Source: Legionellaceae bacterium UBA6148 (GTDB lineage Bacteria > Pseudomonadota > Gammaproteobacteria > Legionellales > Legionellaceae). Taken from it: 17,729 bases of DNA. This document shows, piece by piece, positions 1 through 7,740 of this stretch. Both the position numbers and the translations under genes were made by a program. Under the pieces are notes generated by a model. It had not been told where the DNA came from. It did not search any database and saw nothing but the letters and a program-made list of their open reading frames with translations. Each line of letters starts with the position of its first letter. Within the stretch, counting starts at the first letter, position 1. The stretch spans positions 92,364 through 110,092 of the forward strand of contig DIUW01000019.1 of assembly GCA_002423125.1 (NCBI GenBank), written 5' to 3'.

Positions 1-31
1 AGGCTTGGCACCCATCCAATGCGACAATGGA

Positions 32-90
32 TCCCGGACATTAAGCAGACCTAAACTCGCAGGCTCGTTAAGGCCTGTTAAATTCCGGGA
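32..90. repeat. Imperfect palindromic repeat (hairpin element) downstream of the GT9 gene
   Basis: The outer arms TCCCGGA (32-38) and TCCGGGA (84-90) are perfect complements. Inside them TTAAGCAGACCT (41-52) pairs imperfectly with AGGCCTGTTAA (71-81), leaving a loop of about 18 nt. A second possible stem is CAGGC (60-64) with GCCTG (73-77). The tips resemble the TGGATCCCGG...CCGGGATGACA dispersed palindromes common in bacterial genomes; that family link is recalled, not tested. It sits directly after the stop of the glycosyltransferase gene, so the RNA hairpin may protect or terminate the transcript, although there is no T-tract typical of an intrinsic terminator. Confidence 0.5.
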
Positions 91-96
91 CGACAG

Positions 97-1131
97 TTAA
101 AAACTGCGGAATGTTGAAAAAAATTCATCTACTTGTTTTATAACGGCATCAATTGAAACTAACTCCATTGTCGTTTCTCCGTGTGCATGCGCTCCCCAAA
201 TGTTGGTCTCTTGTGTTTTCTTTAACACAGAGATCACTGCCTCTGGGTAGCAATCAACGGCTAAGTGGCGGAATGTATATGGACCCGACACGTCGGCGCT
301 GGTGACTGCATGCAGTGCGATGACCGGTGTTCCAACAGCGGCCGCCATGTGAGATGGGCCAGTGTCCGGACAAAGAGCGAGATTAGCTTGGCTGATAAGC
401 GCGAGCAATTGTTTGGGTTTTGTCTGGCCAATTAAATTGGTGACTGACACGTGTTGGCAAATGGCATCGCCTAATGTTTTGTCATAATGGCCAGGTCCGC
501 CCGTTAAGATCACTCGCGCTTGCCAACGTGCTTGCGCATGTTGAATAACCGCGATATAGCGATCAACAGGCCAACTGCGCTCCGGCTTGCTTGCAGCAGG
601 ATTAACCAGAATAATCGGGCCAGTACCTAAAGGGATTTGTGTGAGCGCCCAATGAGTATCCTCTGTTGATATCGGTAAATCCCAGCGGATTACTTTTTTC
701 TTGATGTTTAGATTGTCTGCGAATCGAAGAAATCCATCGAGCGTATGGTCGTTACCGGGAGCGATGGTTTCATGAATAAATAGACCGTGACCATCTTTCG
801 CTCGAAGCGAGTCAAAGCCTATTTTACGCGTGGCTCGAATACATGGATATAATAAATTGGCACGCATGCTTGATTGAGTTGCAAGCAACACATCGAATCG
901 CCGCTTGCGCATGATGTTGTAAAAGCGCCAATAGCCGCAGGGGATGGTGGGTTTATCAATGACGATAAACTCAACGCCATCCATGCCTTCAACCAAAAAA
1001 TAAGCTGGAGGAGAGATAACCCAGGTGATCGACGCCTTTGGGAAACTGGCCTGCAACGTCCGAATCAATGGAACAAGCATCAACACATCGCCCAAAGCCG
1101 ATAAACGTACGATGCATATTGAATTAATCAT
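97..1131 (-). CDS. Glycosyltransferase family 9 protein (ADP-heptose:LPS heptosyltransferase-like)
   Basis: This 344-residue protein fits the GT9 family (WaaC/WaaF/WaaQ), which transfers heptose from ADP-heptose to the LPS inner core on the cytoplasmic face of the inner membrane. The N-terminus has the family signature VRLSALGDVLMLVPLIRTL (residues 8-26), which forms the first Rossmann strand and acceptor-side loop. The C-terminal half has ILVNPAASKPERSWP and CPDTGPSHMAAAVGTPVIAL (about 256-275), the nucleotide-sugar site. Length is normal. The ATG overlaps the end of the zinc-finger gene by 8 bp and has no clear Shine-Dalgarno site of its own, so it is probably translated by coupling. Which acceptor it uses (core heptose I or II, or another glycan) cannot be told from sequence, so no symbol is given. 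Confidence 0.88.
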   Translation of the reverse strand: MINSICIVRLSALGDVLMLVPLIRTLQASFPKASITWVISPPAYFLVEGMDGVEFIVIDKPTIPCGYWRFYNIMRKRRFDVLLATQSSMRANLLYPCIRATRKIGFDSLRAKDGHGLFIHETIAPGNDHTLDGFLRFADNLNIKKKVIRWDLPISTEDTHWALTQIPLGTGPIILVNPAASKPERSWPVDRYIAVIQHAQARWQARVILTGGPGHYDKTLGDAICQHVSVTNLIGQTKPKQLLALISQANLALCPDTGPSHMAAAVGTPVIALHAVTSADVSGPYTFRHLAVDCYPEAVISVLKKTQETNIWGAHAHGETTMELVSIDAVIKQVDEFFSTFRSF

Positions 1132-1336
1132 GAGCTAAAATAAACCGCGATCCACAATAAGGGCAAACTTCACTACCTGTTTCTTCGATCGGCAAGTAGA
1201 CCTTTGGATGCGCATTCCAAATGTCCATCTCTTTTGTTGGGCAACTTAAAGGTAGATCGTGATGATGTACAATGTAATTTTTCTCAGTACATGCCGGTTG
1301 TTTTTTTACGTCAGTCGTTGGGTTTGCGTCAGTCAT
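1124..1336 (-). CDS. Small zf-CHCC zinc-finger domain protein
   Basis: A 70-residue protein whose C-terminal half carries a CHCC pattern: Cys32 (LSCP), His43 (NAHPKVYLPI) and Cys58/Cys61 (VCPYCGSRF). This fits the zf-CHCC family, related to the zinc-binding end of the mitochondrial complex I subunit NDUFS6. Small stand-alone bacterial members are widespread in proteobacteria and their role is poorly defined. The first 25 residues are polar and probably disordered. The start is supported by a GAGGA Shine-Dalgarno 5 nt upstream. It is the first gene of a two-gene unit with the glycosyltransferase, separated from miaA by 58 bp that hold a TACAAT -10-like hexamer but no convincing -35. A zinc-binding helper role is inference. 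Confidence 0.82.
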   Translation of the reverse strand: MTDANPTTDVKKQPACTEKNYIVHHHDLPLSCPTKEMDIWNAHPKVYLPIEETGSEVCPYCGSRFILAHD

Positions 1337-1394
1337 TAGGTTCCTCTTTTAAAGAGCTCGTCAAATAGATTGATTGTAATGTATTTTGAGCTAT

Positions 1395-2330
1395 TCAAAC
1401 ATATTTTTCTATAGATGTTTGTATTGCGTAATCGGTGGATGGATTCTCGGCACTAAACAGGAGCGTATCGGGCCAATGACGTAACCATGTTAATTGTCGC
1501 TTTGCCAATTGTCGTGTTGCTGCAATGCCTTTTTCACACAACGTGTTGGCATCGTATTCGTCTTGTAAATAACCCACAACCTGACGATAACCGACACTGC
1601 GCATCGATGAATGATTGGCCGTTAATGACCATTGTTTGATTAATTGATCGACCTCATCGATGAAGCCATCTGCTAACATCTGCTTAAATCGCTCAGCAAT
1701 ACGTGCGTGCAAATTTGCGCGATCATCTGGCATCAGGACGAGATTGACAAATTGTAACGATGGCGTTGATTTTGTTTCATCCCATAAAGTCGATAAAGGG
1801 GTCTGGGTGATCGTAAAGACTTCAAGTGCGCGCTGGATGCGTTGTGTATCATTTGAATGAATCCGTGCGGCTGATACGGGGTCTACTTCAGCGAGTCGCT
1901 TGTGCATGAGCGCCCAGCCGAGCTCATTGGCTTGCTGTAAGATGGACTCACGGATGTGTTCATCCGCTTCTGGAAGTGATGAAAGGCCTTTTTGTAGTGC
2001 ATTAAAGTACATCATCGTCCCGCCAACTAAGAGTGGGATCTTGCCTCTGCTCAGAATGGTTTGACACAGTGCTTGAACATCGGTGCAGCATTGTGCAACT
2101 GAATAAACCTCTGGGGGATCTAAAATATCAATCAAATGATGCGGCGCTTTTGCTAATACATCCGCTTCTGGTTTGGCGGATCCAATATTCATACCACGGT
2201 AGATCATGGCTGAATCGATGCTGATAATTTCCATTGGAAATCGTTGCACCAATTCACACGCTCGCGCAGTTTTCCCAGACGCAGTGGGGCCCATTAAGCA
2301 AAATACGGTCGGATGGTTTTTATTAGGCAT
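1395..2330 (-). CDS. miaA: tRNA dimethylallyltransferase MiaA
   Basis: MiaA transfers a dimethylallyl group from DMAPP to N6 of A37 in tRNAs that read UNN codons, the first step to i6A/ms2i6A. The P-loop GPTASGKT is at residues 14-21. It is followed by the family motif ISIDSAMIYRGMNIGSAKPE (about 36-55) and DTQRIQRALEV in the tRNA-binding part. The length of 311 residues is normal. An in-frame GTG at 2339 would add three residues. The ATG at 2330 is preferred because GAAGTGA lies just upstream and the protein then starts MPNKNHPTVF, close to the P-loop as in homologues. It begins 10 bp after the mutL stop and is probably the last gene of the sspA-miaA chain. hfq, a common downstream partner, is missing here. 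Confidence 0.95.
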   Translation of the reverse strand: MPNKNHPTVFCLMGPTASGKTARACELVQRFPMEIISIDSAMIYRGMNIGSAKPEADVLAKAPHHLIDILDPPEVYSVAQCCTDVQALCQTILSRGKIPLLVGGTMMYFNALQKGLSSLPEADEHIRESILQQANELGWALMHKRLAEVDPVSAARIHSNDTQRIQRALEVFTITQTPLSTLWDETKSTPSLQFVNLVLMPDDRANLHARIAERFKQMLADGFIDEVDQLIKQWSLTANHSSMRSVGYRQVVGYLQDEYDANTLCEKGIAATRQLAKRQLTWLRHWPDTLLFSAENPSTDYAIQTSIEKYV

Positions 2331-2340
2331 TGTTATCACT

Positions 2341-4035
2341 TCAAATATTCATTAAATTTCGACAGTGCTCAATGTCAAGACGTAAACAATAGCGTTGCGG
2401 GGCAACCAGCAGTTGTTGCACAACAAAATCACTCAGTGCATTTTTATCATCCTGACTTAACTGAGTTGCATCGCTCAACTGACACGCTGCAAACATGGTT
2501 GGAAGTTCGGCCTCTTCGGGTAACGTTGCGATCACTTGTTGTAACAACTGCTTCACGTTGAGTTGTGGCATACAAATAGGGATTGTGCGAATGCTTAAAC
2601 GCGAATTTTGTAACTCCAAATGCAGTCCAAAGGGCGCTAATAGCTGCTGAAGATGACTGCTATCATCGATGCAGTAGTCGATATGGATAGGAACGAGTAG
2701 TGGTCGGCTTAATAATGGTCTTGTTTGTTGCTCGATGATGAATAAATAATACTGATGCTGAGCGCGAGGGATGTCGAATAAGTAGGGCTGCCCATTCCAG
2801 GTCAATAACCCAAATTCATTATTTAAAATAAACCACGGTATAGCCGATGAGGTGCTTGTTGTTGGCGCTGCAAATTGGGGGCGGGGAATATAACTTTCTC
2901 GCACAGTCATTGGTGGTGTGGTTTTAGCGCCTGTAATCGTGCTTGTTTCCGTCAGTTCGATAGTCGTGACGCAATCCAGCGGCTCGTACTCCGAAGGCAG
3001 TGTTGTTGCTTCGTTATCGCTTGCCATGACGGGATCAGGGGGATCGCCATGCATGAGCGCTTCTGCAATTTGTGAACCAATAAAATCATGTACGAGTCTC
3101 GGTTCTTGAAAACGAACCTCATGCTTCGTCGGGTGAACATTAACGTCAACATCAGCGGTTGGAATGGATAAATAAAGTAAGCATGCAAAATGCCGGCCAG
3201 GATAAAGCCGACCTTCATACGCTTGTTTCAATGCATGGTGAATCAGCTTATCTCTGACCATGCGTTGATTTAAATAAACCCATTGCTTATCGTTTTGGCT
3301 GCGTTGATAGGCTGGCCCACTGATCCAGCCATTTAAGCGCATGCCAGCACGTTCGATATCAAGTGCGATGGCATTATCAATGAACTCTTTTCCTAATAAT
3401 TTTTTAATGCGTAGACGCAAGCTGTATTCATCCGTGGCGGCAGGTAATTCAATTATTTGTTTGCCATTATGCTTCAACGTCATTGCAATCATCGGCGCAC
3501 TCAAGGCAAAACGCTTGACGATGTGTTCGATAGCGATGTATTCGCTACGTTCGGTTTTAAGAAATCGTCGACGTACGGGGGCGTTATAAAATAAGTCACG
3601 CACGTCAACGGTTGTCCCTTGGTTTCTCGCACAAGGTGATAACTCAACTGTCGTGCCATCGATTTGTAGCATCATCGCATGGTCTTGTGTTGCGTGTTTA
3701 GAACTGAGTGTTAAGCGAGAAATTGATGCGATGCTTGCCAGTGCTTCACCACGAAATCCCATGCTGGTTAATGTTGATAAATCTGCTAATTGGGAGAGCT
3801 TACTGGTGGCATGAGGCGCTATTGCGAGCGGTAAATCATCTGCAATGATCCCCGTTCCATTGTCACTGATTTTAATTTGATTGAGTCCGCCAAATCCAAT
3901 TTCAATGGCGATCGAATTTGCTTTTGCATCCAGGGCATTTTCTAGTAACTCTTTAACGACCGATGCAGGATTTTCAATGACTTCTCCTGCGGCAATTTGA
4001 TTGGCAACCACTGACGATAATGCTTTGATCCTCAC
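2341..4035 (-). CDS. mutL: DNA mismatch repair protein MutL (endonuclease motifs degenerate)
   Basis: MutL couples MutS mismatch recognition to strand removal. The N-terminal GHKL ATPase is intact: ENALDA (32-37), DNGTG (58-62) and GFRGEALASI (93-102), followed by the transducer domain to about residue 330. A linker of about 60 residues leads to a C-terminal dimerisation domain. Where endonuclease-type MutL proteins have DQHAxxER, this one reads DIPRAQHQYY. The ACHSA-like and C-terminal CPHGRP-like zinc motifs are also degenerate (AACQLSD and DIEHCRN). It is therefore probably not a nuclease, as in MutH-dependent enterics. Its 564 residues are slightly shorter than E. coli MutL. The start is GTG, overlapping the amiB stop as GTGA (4 bp), so translation is coupled. 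Confidence 0.96.
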   Translation of the reverse strand: MRIKALSSVVANQIAAGEVIENPASVVKELLENALDAKANSIAIEIGFGGLNQIKISDNGTGIIADDLPLAIAPHATSKLSQLADLSTLTSMGFRGEALASIASISRLTLSSKHATQDHAMMLQIDGTTVELSPCARNQGTTVDVRDLFYNAPVRRRFLKTERSEYIAIEHIVKRFALSAPMIAMTLKHNGKQIIELPAATDEYSLRLRIKKLLGKEFIDNAIALDIERAGMRLNGWISGPAYQRSQNDKQWVYLNQRMVRDKLIHHALKQAYEGRLYPGRHFACLLYLSIPTADVDVNVHPTKHEVRFQEPRLVHDFIGSQIAEALMHGDPPDPVMASDNEATTLPSEYEPLDCVTTIELTETSTITGAKTTPPMTVRESYIPRPQFAAPTTSTSSAIPWFILNNEFGLLTWNGQPYLFDIPRAQHQYYLFIIEQQTRPLLSRPLLVPIHIDYCIDDSSHLQQLLAPFGLHLELQNSRLSIRTIPICMPQLNVKQLLQQVIATLPEEAELPTMFAACQLSDATQLSQDDKNALSDFVVQQLLVAPQRYCLRLDIEHCRNLMNI

Positions 4036-5462
4036 CCGGTTTTTCTCCGCGACGTGATCGAAGGAGGTGCCTCTGCAAGATAATTACTTCCTCCGAGCAT
4101 TGCTTCAATGCGTGTACCATGAGGAGGGGAATCCCAAAAATAACGCTTCACTCCTTCAAAAATAGCACTGGACAATCGAGTTTGATAGGCGGGGCTGGTT
4201 AAATTAAATTCCTCACGGGGGTTGGAAATAAAGCCAGTTTCGACCAAAACAGAAGGGATATCGGGTGATTTGAGTACCATAAAACGTGCTTGCTCGACTT
4301 TATTATGATGCAATGTCGTCATTTGATTGAGATGGCGCAATACTTTATCACCCACTTGTATCCCGGCATTAATGGTCGCCGTTTGTGACAGGTCGAGAAG
4401 AACCGTGCGAATGAGCCCATTTTTATCATCTAATCCCGCGAGGTCTACCCCGCCCAGCTCGGAATAGTTTTCTTTTTCAGCAAGCCAACGCGCAGCCTCA
4501 CTGGTGGCGCCTGTTTGTGATAGCGCATAGACGGAGGCGCCATTGGAGTTTCTATTATTAAATGCATCAGCATGAATCGACACAAACATGTCTGCATTGG
4601 CTTTTCTGGCAATGTTCAAGCGCTCACGTAAGCCGACGTAATAATCTCCCTTGCGCGTCATGATCGCCCGCATACCGGGTTGTTTATCGATTAATTGTTT
4701 TAATTTCATTGCAATGTTTAACGTCACGTGCTTTTCAAGGCTACGTCGCGGACCAGTGGCTCCCGGATCTTTTCCACCATGACCGGCATCAATAACAATT
4801 AACACATCACGAAGCGATTGTGGAGGAGCGTGGTGAATTGTAATGGGTTGTCGAGCGACGGCGACGGATTGTTCTTTAACTGCTGACGGAGATGGTTGAT
4901 ACTGATGAGGAGTCAGCGTGTTGGTTGCGTGTTGAGCGCGTACGGTTGGTTCTGCTTTGCCGATCCGTTGGTTCGACGTAGTGTTTCGAGCGATCGGAGG
5001 GGGGTGATATTGGTGAGGGACGGGTTCATTGGCCGCTTGTATAGGTTGCTTTGGCGGCAGAGGACGGCCCATCATCGGGCGAGGAATTAAGTCAATTCGG
5101 ATACCTTGAGTTCCGTTCATGCCCGTTTTCCATTGGGTGACTTTAATGTCAGATGGTCGATTGAGATCAAAAACGAGTCGTAATGTGTGTGGGTCGGGAT
5201 GTCCTGAACGGATATGTTCAATTAATTCATGATTGATTGGTAATTGAGCCACATTGATCTTGGTCGTTGTTTCCTGTAAATCAATGATTGCTCGGAAAGG
5301 GCCGGAAAGTAAAAATTCTCGATGGACAGGAATGCTTGGGAATGTAGCAAAAGCGGAAATTTTACCTGAGTCATTTTTTACCACCAATGACTGCAATACC
5401 GCAGCTTGACCGCTCGCTCCGGTGCAGAATAGTAAAAAAAATAACGCTTGCACGTTCCTCAT
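4032..5462 (-). CDS. amiB: N-acetylmuramoyl-L-alanine amidase, AmiB/AmiC type (AMIN + Amidase_3)
   Basis: A periplasmic zinc amidase that cuts the amide between MurNAc and the stem peptide, mainly to split septal peptidoglycan during daughter-cell separation. A signal peptide spans about residues 1-20. An AMIN domain (about 22-125) targets the septal wall. A Pro/Gln-rich linker (about 130-215) holds two PHQYxPxP copies (149-156 and 185-192). Amidase_3 occupies about 219-442, with zinc ligands His228, Glu243 and His297 and catalytic Glu408 in VETGFISNP. No LysM domain follows, unlike E. coli AmiB. An upstream in-frame ATG at 5495 exists, but the ATG at 5462 has AGGAG upstream, gives a clean signal peptide and overlaps the tsaE stop as ATGA. 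The tsaE-amiB-mutL-miaA order matches the conserved gammaproteobacterial cluster. Confidence 0.93.
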   Translation of the reverse strand: MRNVQALFFLLFCTGASGQAAVLQSLVVKNDSGKISAFATFPSIPVHREFLLSGPFRAIIDLQETTTKINVAQLPINHELIEHIRSGHPDPHTLRLVFDLNRPSDIKVTQWKTGMNGTQGIRIDLIPRPMMGRPLPPKQPIQAANEPVPHQYHPPPIARNTTSNQRIGKAEPTVRAQHATNTLTPHQYQPSPSAVKEQSVAVARQPITIHHAPPQSLRDVLIVIDAGHGGKDPGATGPRRSLEKHVTLNIAMKLKQLIDKQPGMRAIMTRKGDYYVGLRERLNIARKANADMFVSIHADAFNNRNSNGASVYALSQTGATSEAARWLAEKENYSELGGVDLAGLDDKNGLIRTVLLDLSQTATINAGIQVGDKVLRHLNQMTTLHHNKVEQARFMVLKSPDIPSVLVETGFISNPREEFNLTSPAYQTRLSSAIFEGVKRYFWDSPPHGTRIEAMLGGSNYLAEAPPSITSRRKTG

Positions 5463-5917
5463 AATGCTCCTGAAAATAATGATAAAACATGACACCCTCG
5501 AGGGCTTGTGGCGTGCAGGTGTAATGCTCGTCCCATGCCTTGTGTGGTCAATGTCAATTGAATATCAATACAGCCAAGTCCGCTATGAATCCGTTCAGGC
5601 CATTCAATGCAGCATATTGCCGGATCCGTAAAATAATCACGAAATCCAATGAATTCTAATTCAGTTTCCTCTTGTATACGATACAGGTCAAAATGATGGA
5701 TGTGCAAGCGGTTGCATTCATAACTTTCAACCAGCGTGTAAGTTGGACTTTTAATCGCGCCTTGAATACCCAGTTCGCGCAACATCGCACGAATAAACGT
5801 TGTTTTTCCCGCACCGATGTCGCCACTAAACCCCAACACTAATGGTGCAGATAACACTTTGGCAAAATGGGCGGCCATTTGCTCGGAAACGCATTCTTCT
5901 GGTAAATCGAGGTTCAT
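5459..5917 (-). CDS. tsaE: tRNA t6A threonylcarbamoylation ATPase TsaE
   Basis: TsaE is the ATPase subunit that works with TsaB and TsaD to install N6-threonylcarbamoyl on A37 of ANN-decoding tRNAs. Visible features are the Walker A motif GDIGAGKT (residues 32-39), the family motif KSPTYTLVESYE (56-67), HFDLYR (75-80) and CIEWPER (103-109), the last carrying an acidic residue typical of the family. The 152-residue length is normal. The ATG overlaps the sspB stop by 4 bp (ATGA), and its own stop overlaps the amiB ATG in the same way, placing it in the middle of a translationally coupled chain. Confidence 0.95.
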   Translation of the reverse strand: MNLDLPEECVSEQMAAHFAKVLSAPLVLGFSGDIGAGKTTFIRAMLRELGIQGAIKSPTYTLVESYECNRLHIHHFDLYRIQEETELEFIGFRDYFTDPAICCIEWPERIHSGLGCIDIQLTLTTQGMGRALHLHATSPRGCHVLSLFSGAL

Positions 5918-6303
5918 TTTACTAATTTTAAAGACGGCTTTGATCGGGGTGGTTGTTTAGGTCCTGATGACGGAGGTGGTTCTCCTTTTTCCTCAGGAAA
6001 TTCCATGCCTTCGCCATTTTCTTTAGCATAGATAGCGAGTACGGCAGCGGGATGTATAAAAATCTGCGTAGCAAGGCCTGAAAATCTTGCAGTGAATAAA
6101 ATTTTATCATTTTCAAGATGTAATCCACGGCATGCATGAGGAGAGATATTTAATAAAATACGCCCATCATTGACATGTTCACGCGGGATATCAATGTCAG
6201 GATAATGGGCATTGACTAAAAGATAAGGCGTTAAGTTATTGTCCACAATCCAGTCATAACAGGCACGGATTAAATAAGGTTTTTTAGACGTCATTGTTAC
6301 CAT
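5914..6303 (-). CDS. sspB: ClpXP protease specificity-enhancing factor SspB
   Basis: SspB is an adaptor that binds ssrA-tagged proteins and delivers them to ClpXP. The N-terminal substrate-binding domain (about 1-110) starts with KPYLIRACYDWIVDNNLTPY and contains ILLNISPHACRGL and ARFSGLATQIFIPPA-like strands (here FIHPAAVLAIYAKENGEGM). A charged, Pro-rich tether ends in PSLKLVK, matching the C-terminal XB module that docks on the ClpX zinc domain (E. coli ends ALRVVK). The 129-residue length is shorter than E. coli because of a short tether. The first ATG follows AAGG at 8 nt and shares one base with the sspA stop (TAATG). A second in-frame ATG nine bases later is less likely. It is coupled to tsaE downstream. 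Confidence 0.95.
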   Translation of the reverse strand: MVTMTSKKPYLIRACYDWIVDNNLTPYLLVNAHYPDIDIPREHVNDGRILLNISPHACRGLHLENDKILFTARFSGLATQIFIHPAAVLAIYAKENGEGMEFPEEKGEPPPSSGPKQPPRSKPSLKLVK

Positions 6304-6917
6304 TATGCTACCCTTAATTGTCTCTCGAAGTCAGTGAGGCTATCTTGAATAGAAGGTCGTGCGAATAAACGCTTCATATAACTGATCAGGCCTTTGCATT
6401 GCTCTGGTATTTCCATACCCAACTGAGGAAGGCGCCACAGTAATGGAACCAACGCGCAATCGAGCAATGAAAATTCATCACTTAAAAAATAAGGTTTATC
6501 AACAAAGATAGGTTCAAGCGAGCAAAGGCTATCTAATAAACGTTTTTGAGACGCTTGGTCTTTCGCTTTAATAGGGCCTAGCAGCGAATACCAATCATGC
6601 TCAATGCGATGCATCATTTTTCGTGTTTCAGCACGTGCGACGGGGTAGACTGGTAATAACGGAGGATGAGGAAAACGCTCATCTAAATACTCCATGATAA
6701 TTCGCGCTTCATACAAAACGAGCTCACGATCTAATAAAGTCGGTACGGTGGCATAAGGATTTACTTCTTGTAATTCTTTAGGTGACTCACCTTGTTTAAC
6801 CGGCATAATATCGACATTCACTCCCTTCTCAGCCAATACGATCCGAACTTGATGACTGTAAATATCGTCAACCCCTGAAAATAGTGACATGATCGTACGT
6901 TTTGCAATAATAGCCAT
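6303..6917 (-). CDS. sspA: Stringent starvation protein A (SspA)
   Basis: SspA is a GST-fold protein without glutathione chemistry. It binds RNA polymerase holoenzyme and shifts promoter use during starvation and acid stress, and in pathogens it affects virulence genes. The match to E. coli SspA is strong across the length: TIMSLFSGVDDIYSHQVRIV, ESRIIMEYLDERFPHPPL-like (here EARIIMEYLDERFPHPPLLP), PVYPVARAETRKMMHRIE and KPYFLSDEFSLLDCALVPLL. The start at 6917 (204 residues) is chosen because AGGAG lies 6 nt upstream and the N-terminus then matches the family; the longer reading frame to 6956 has no ribosome site. It follows petC by 91 bp and begins the sspAB-tsaE-amiB-mutL-miaA chain. Confidence 0.96.
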   Translation of the reverse strand: MAIIAKRTIMSLFSGVDDIYSHQVRIVLAEKGVNVDIMPVKQGESPKELQEVNPYATVPTLLDRELVLYEARIIMEYLDERFPHPPLLPVYPVARAETRKMMHRIEHDWYSLLGPIKAKDQASQKRLLDSLCSLEPIFVDKPYFLSDEFSLLDCALVPLLWRLPQLGMEIPEQCKGLISYMKRLFARPSIQDSLTDFERQLRVA

Positions 6918-6972
6918 GAATTGCTCCTGGTGGTCTGTTGCGTCTTTGCGTGTCAAATGGCATGCGAAGGCT

Positions 6973-6981
6973 ATTCTAGCA
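6973..6981 (-). promoter_or_regulatory. Extended -10 promoter for the sspA operon
   Basis: On the minus strand the sequence reads TGCTAGAAT, an extended -10 element (TGn plus TAGAAT, five of six to consensus), about 55 bp before the sspA ATG and just after the petC stop. No good -35 lies 16-18 bp upstream, which is usual for extended -10 promoters. It would let sspA-miaA be expressed separately from petABC; read-through from petC remains possible because no terminator is visible between them. Confidence 0.5.
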
Positions 6982-7008
6982 TAATTTTAAGAATTTGTAT
7001 TTCGCGAG

Positions 7009-7740
7009 TCAACGAGCTACCCGTTTCCAATAGGATCGTTTAAGTAAATACACCACAATCAGCAATAGAAATAAAAAGGGCAATACGTTTAATCCAATAC
7101 TAATCCTCGTGGTTTTTACCGGCTCAGCGACGTAGCTTAAAAAAGTAACGAGGTCACGAATGGCATGATCAAATTGTTGCTCAGTCATTTCGCCATTTTC
7201 AATGAGTACCAAGGAAGGATTTTTTGTATGGGGATTTTTGACGACCGTGATGCCACCCAGTGGAGCTAAGATATTGGGCATAGCGACATCTGGAACAAGT
7301 AAATTATTGCTATGGAATGGTCGTTTAGAATCGGCGTAAAAACTTTTTAAGTAGGTGTAAATCCATGAGGGACTTCGTTCGCGTGCCGTTAATGATAAAT
7401 CGGGTGGGACTCGACCAAACCATTGACGAGCGTCCGCTTCAGGCATGCTGATTTCAATTGGATCTTGAATTTTCGCCTGTGTAAACACTAAATTGTTATG
7501 TAAAAGATCAGTGTCGATTTGGCCATCAAAGGTTGTGAGGCCTAAATCTTTTGCCATATGGTTATATCGCATATAGCGTAAAGAATGACAGCCGGAGCAA
7601 TAATTCATATAGAGTTGAGCACCGCGTTGTAAGGCTTCTTTGTTGCTCGTATCAATCGATACCGGGATCAATGCGGTATCGATGGCGTAGAGAGGCGTCA
7701 TGATGAGAAAGGTGAGGATGTAACTCATGATTTTAGTCAT
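7009..7740 (-). CDS. petC: Ubiquinol-cytochrome c reductase, cytochrome c1 subunit
   Basis: Cytochrome c1 of the bc1 complex accepts electrons from the Rieske centre and passes them to soluble or membrane cytochrome c. A cleavable signal peptide (about 1-20) exports the N-terminus. CSGCH (Cys48, Cys51, His52) binds heme covalently, and Met154 in DVAMPNIL is the likely sixth ligand. A C-terminal membrane anchor (about 213-233) ends in basic KRSYWKRVAR. It has 243 residues from the ATG at 7740, which shares one base with the petB stop (TGATG). A TTG one codon upstream is not needed. It is the last gene of petABC, upstream of sspA as in several gammaproteobacteria. Confidence 0.95.
   Translation of the reverse strand: MTKIMSYILTFLIMTPLYAIDTALIPVSIDTSNKEALQRGAQLYMNYCSGCHSLRYMRYNHMAKDLGLTTFDGQIDTDLLHNNLVFTQAKIQDPIEISMPEADARQWFGRVPPDLSLTARERSPSWIYTYLKSFYADSKRPFHSNNLLVPDVAMPNILAPLGGITVVKNPHTKNPSLVLIENGEMTEQQFDHAIRDLVTFLSYVAEPVKTTRISIGLNVLPFLFLLLIVVYLLKRSYWKRVAR

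Noticed and set aside
874..1104. 76-codon plus-strand frame opposite the GT9 gene
   Set aside because: It lies wholly within a well-supported gene on the other strand, with no ribosome site or family features.
5462..5495. Longer AmiB start at 5495
   Set aside because: It would add 11 residues ahead of a clean signal peptide and overlap deep into tsaE without a ribosome site.
6917..6956. Longer SspA start at 6956
   Set aside because: The ATG at 6917 has AGGAG at 6 nt and matches the family N-terminus; the extension has neither.
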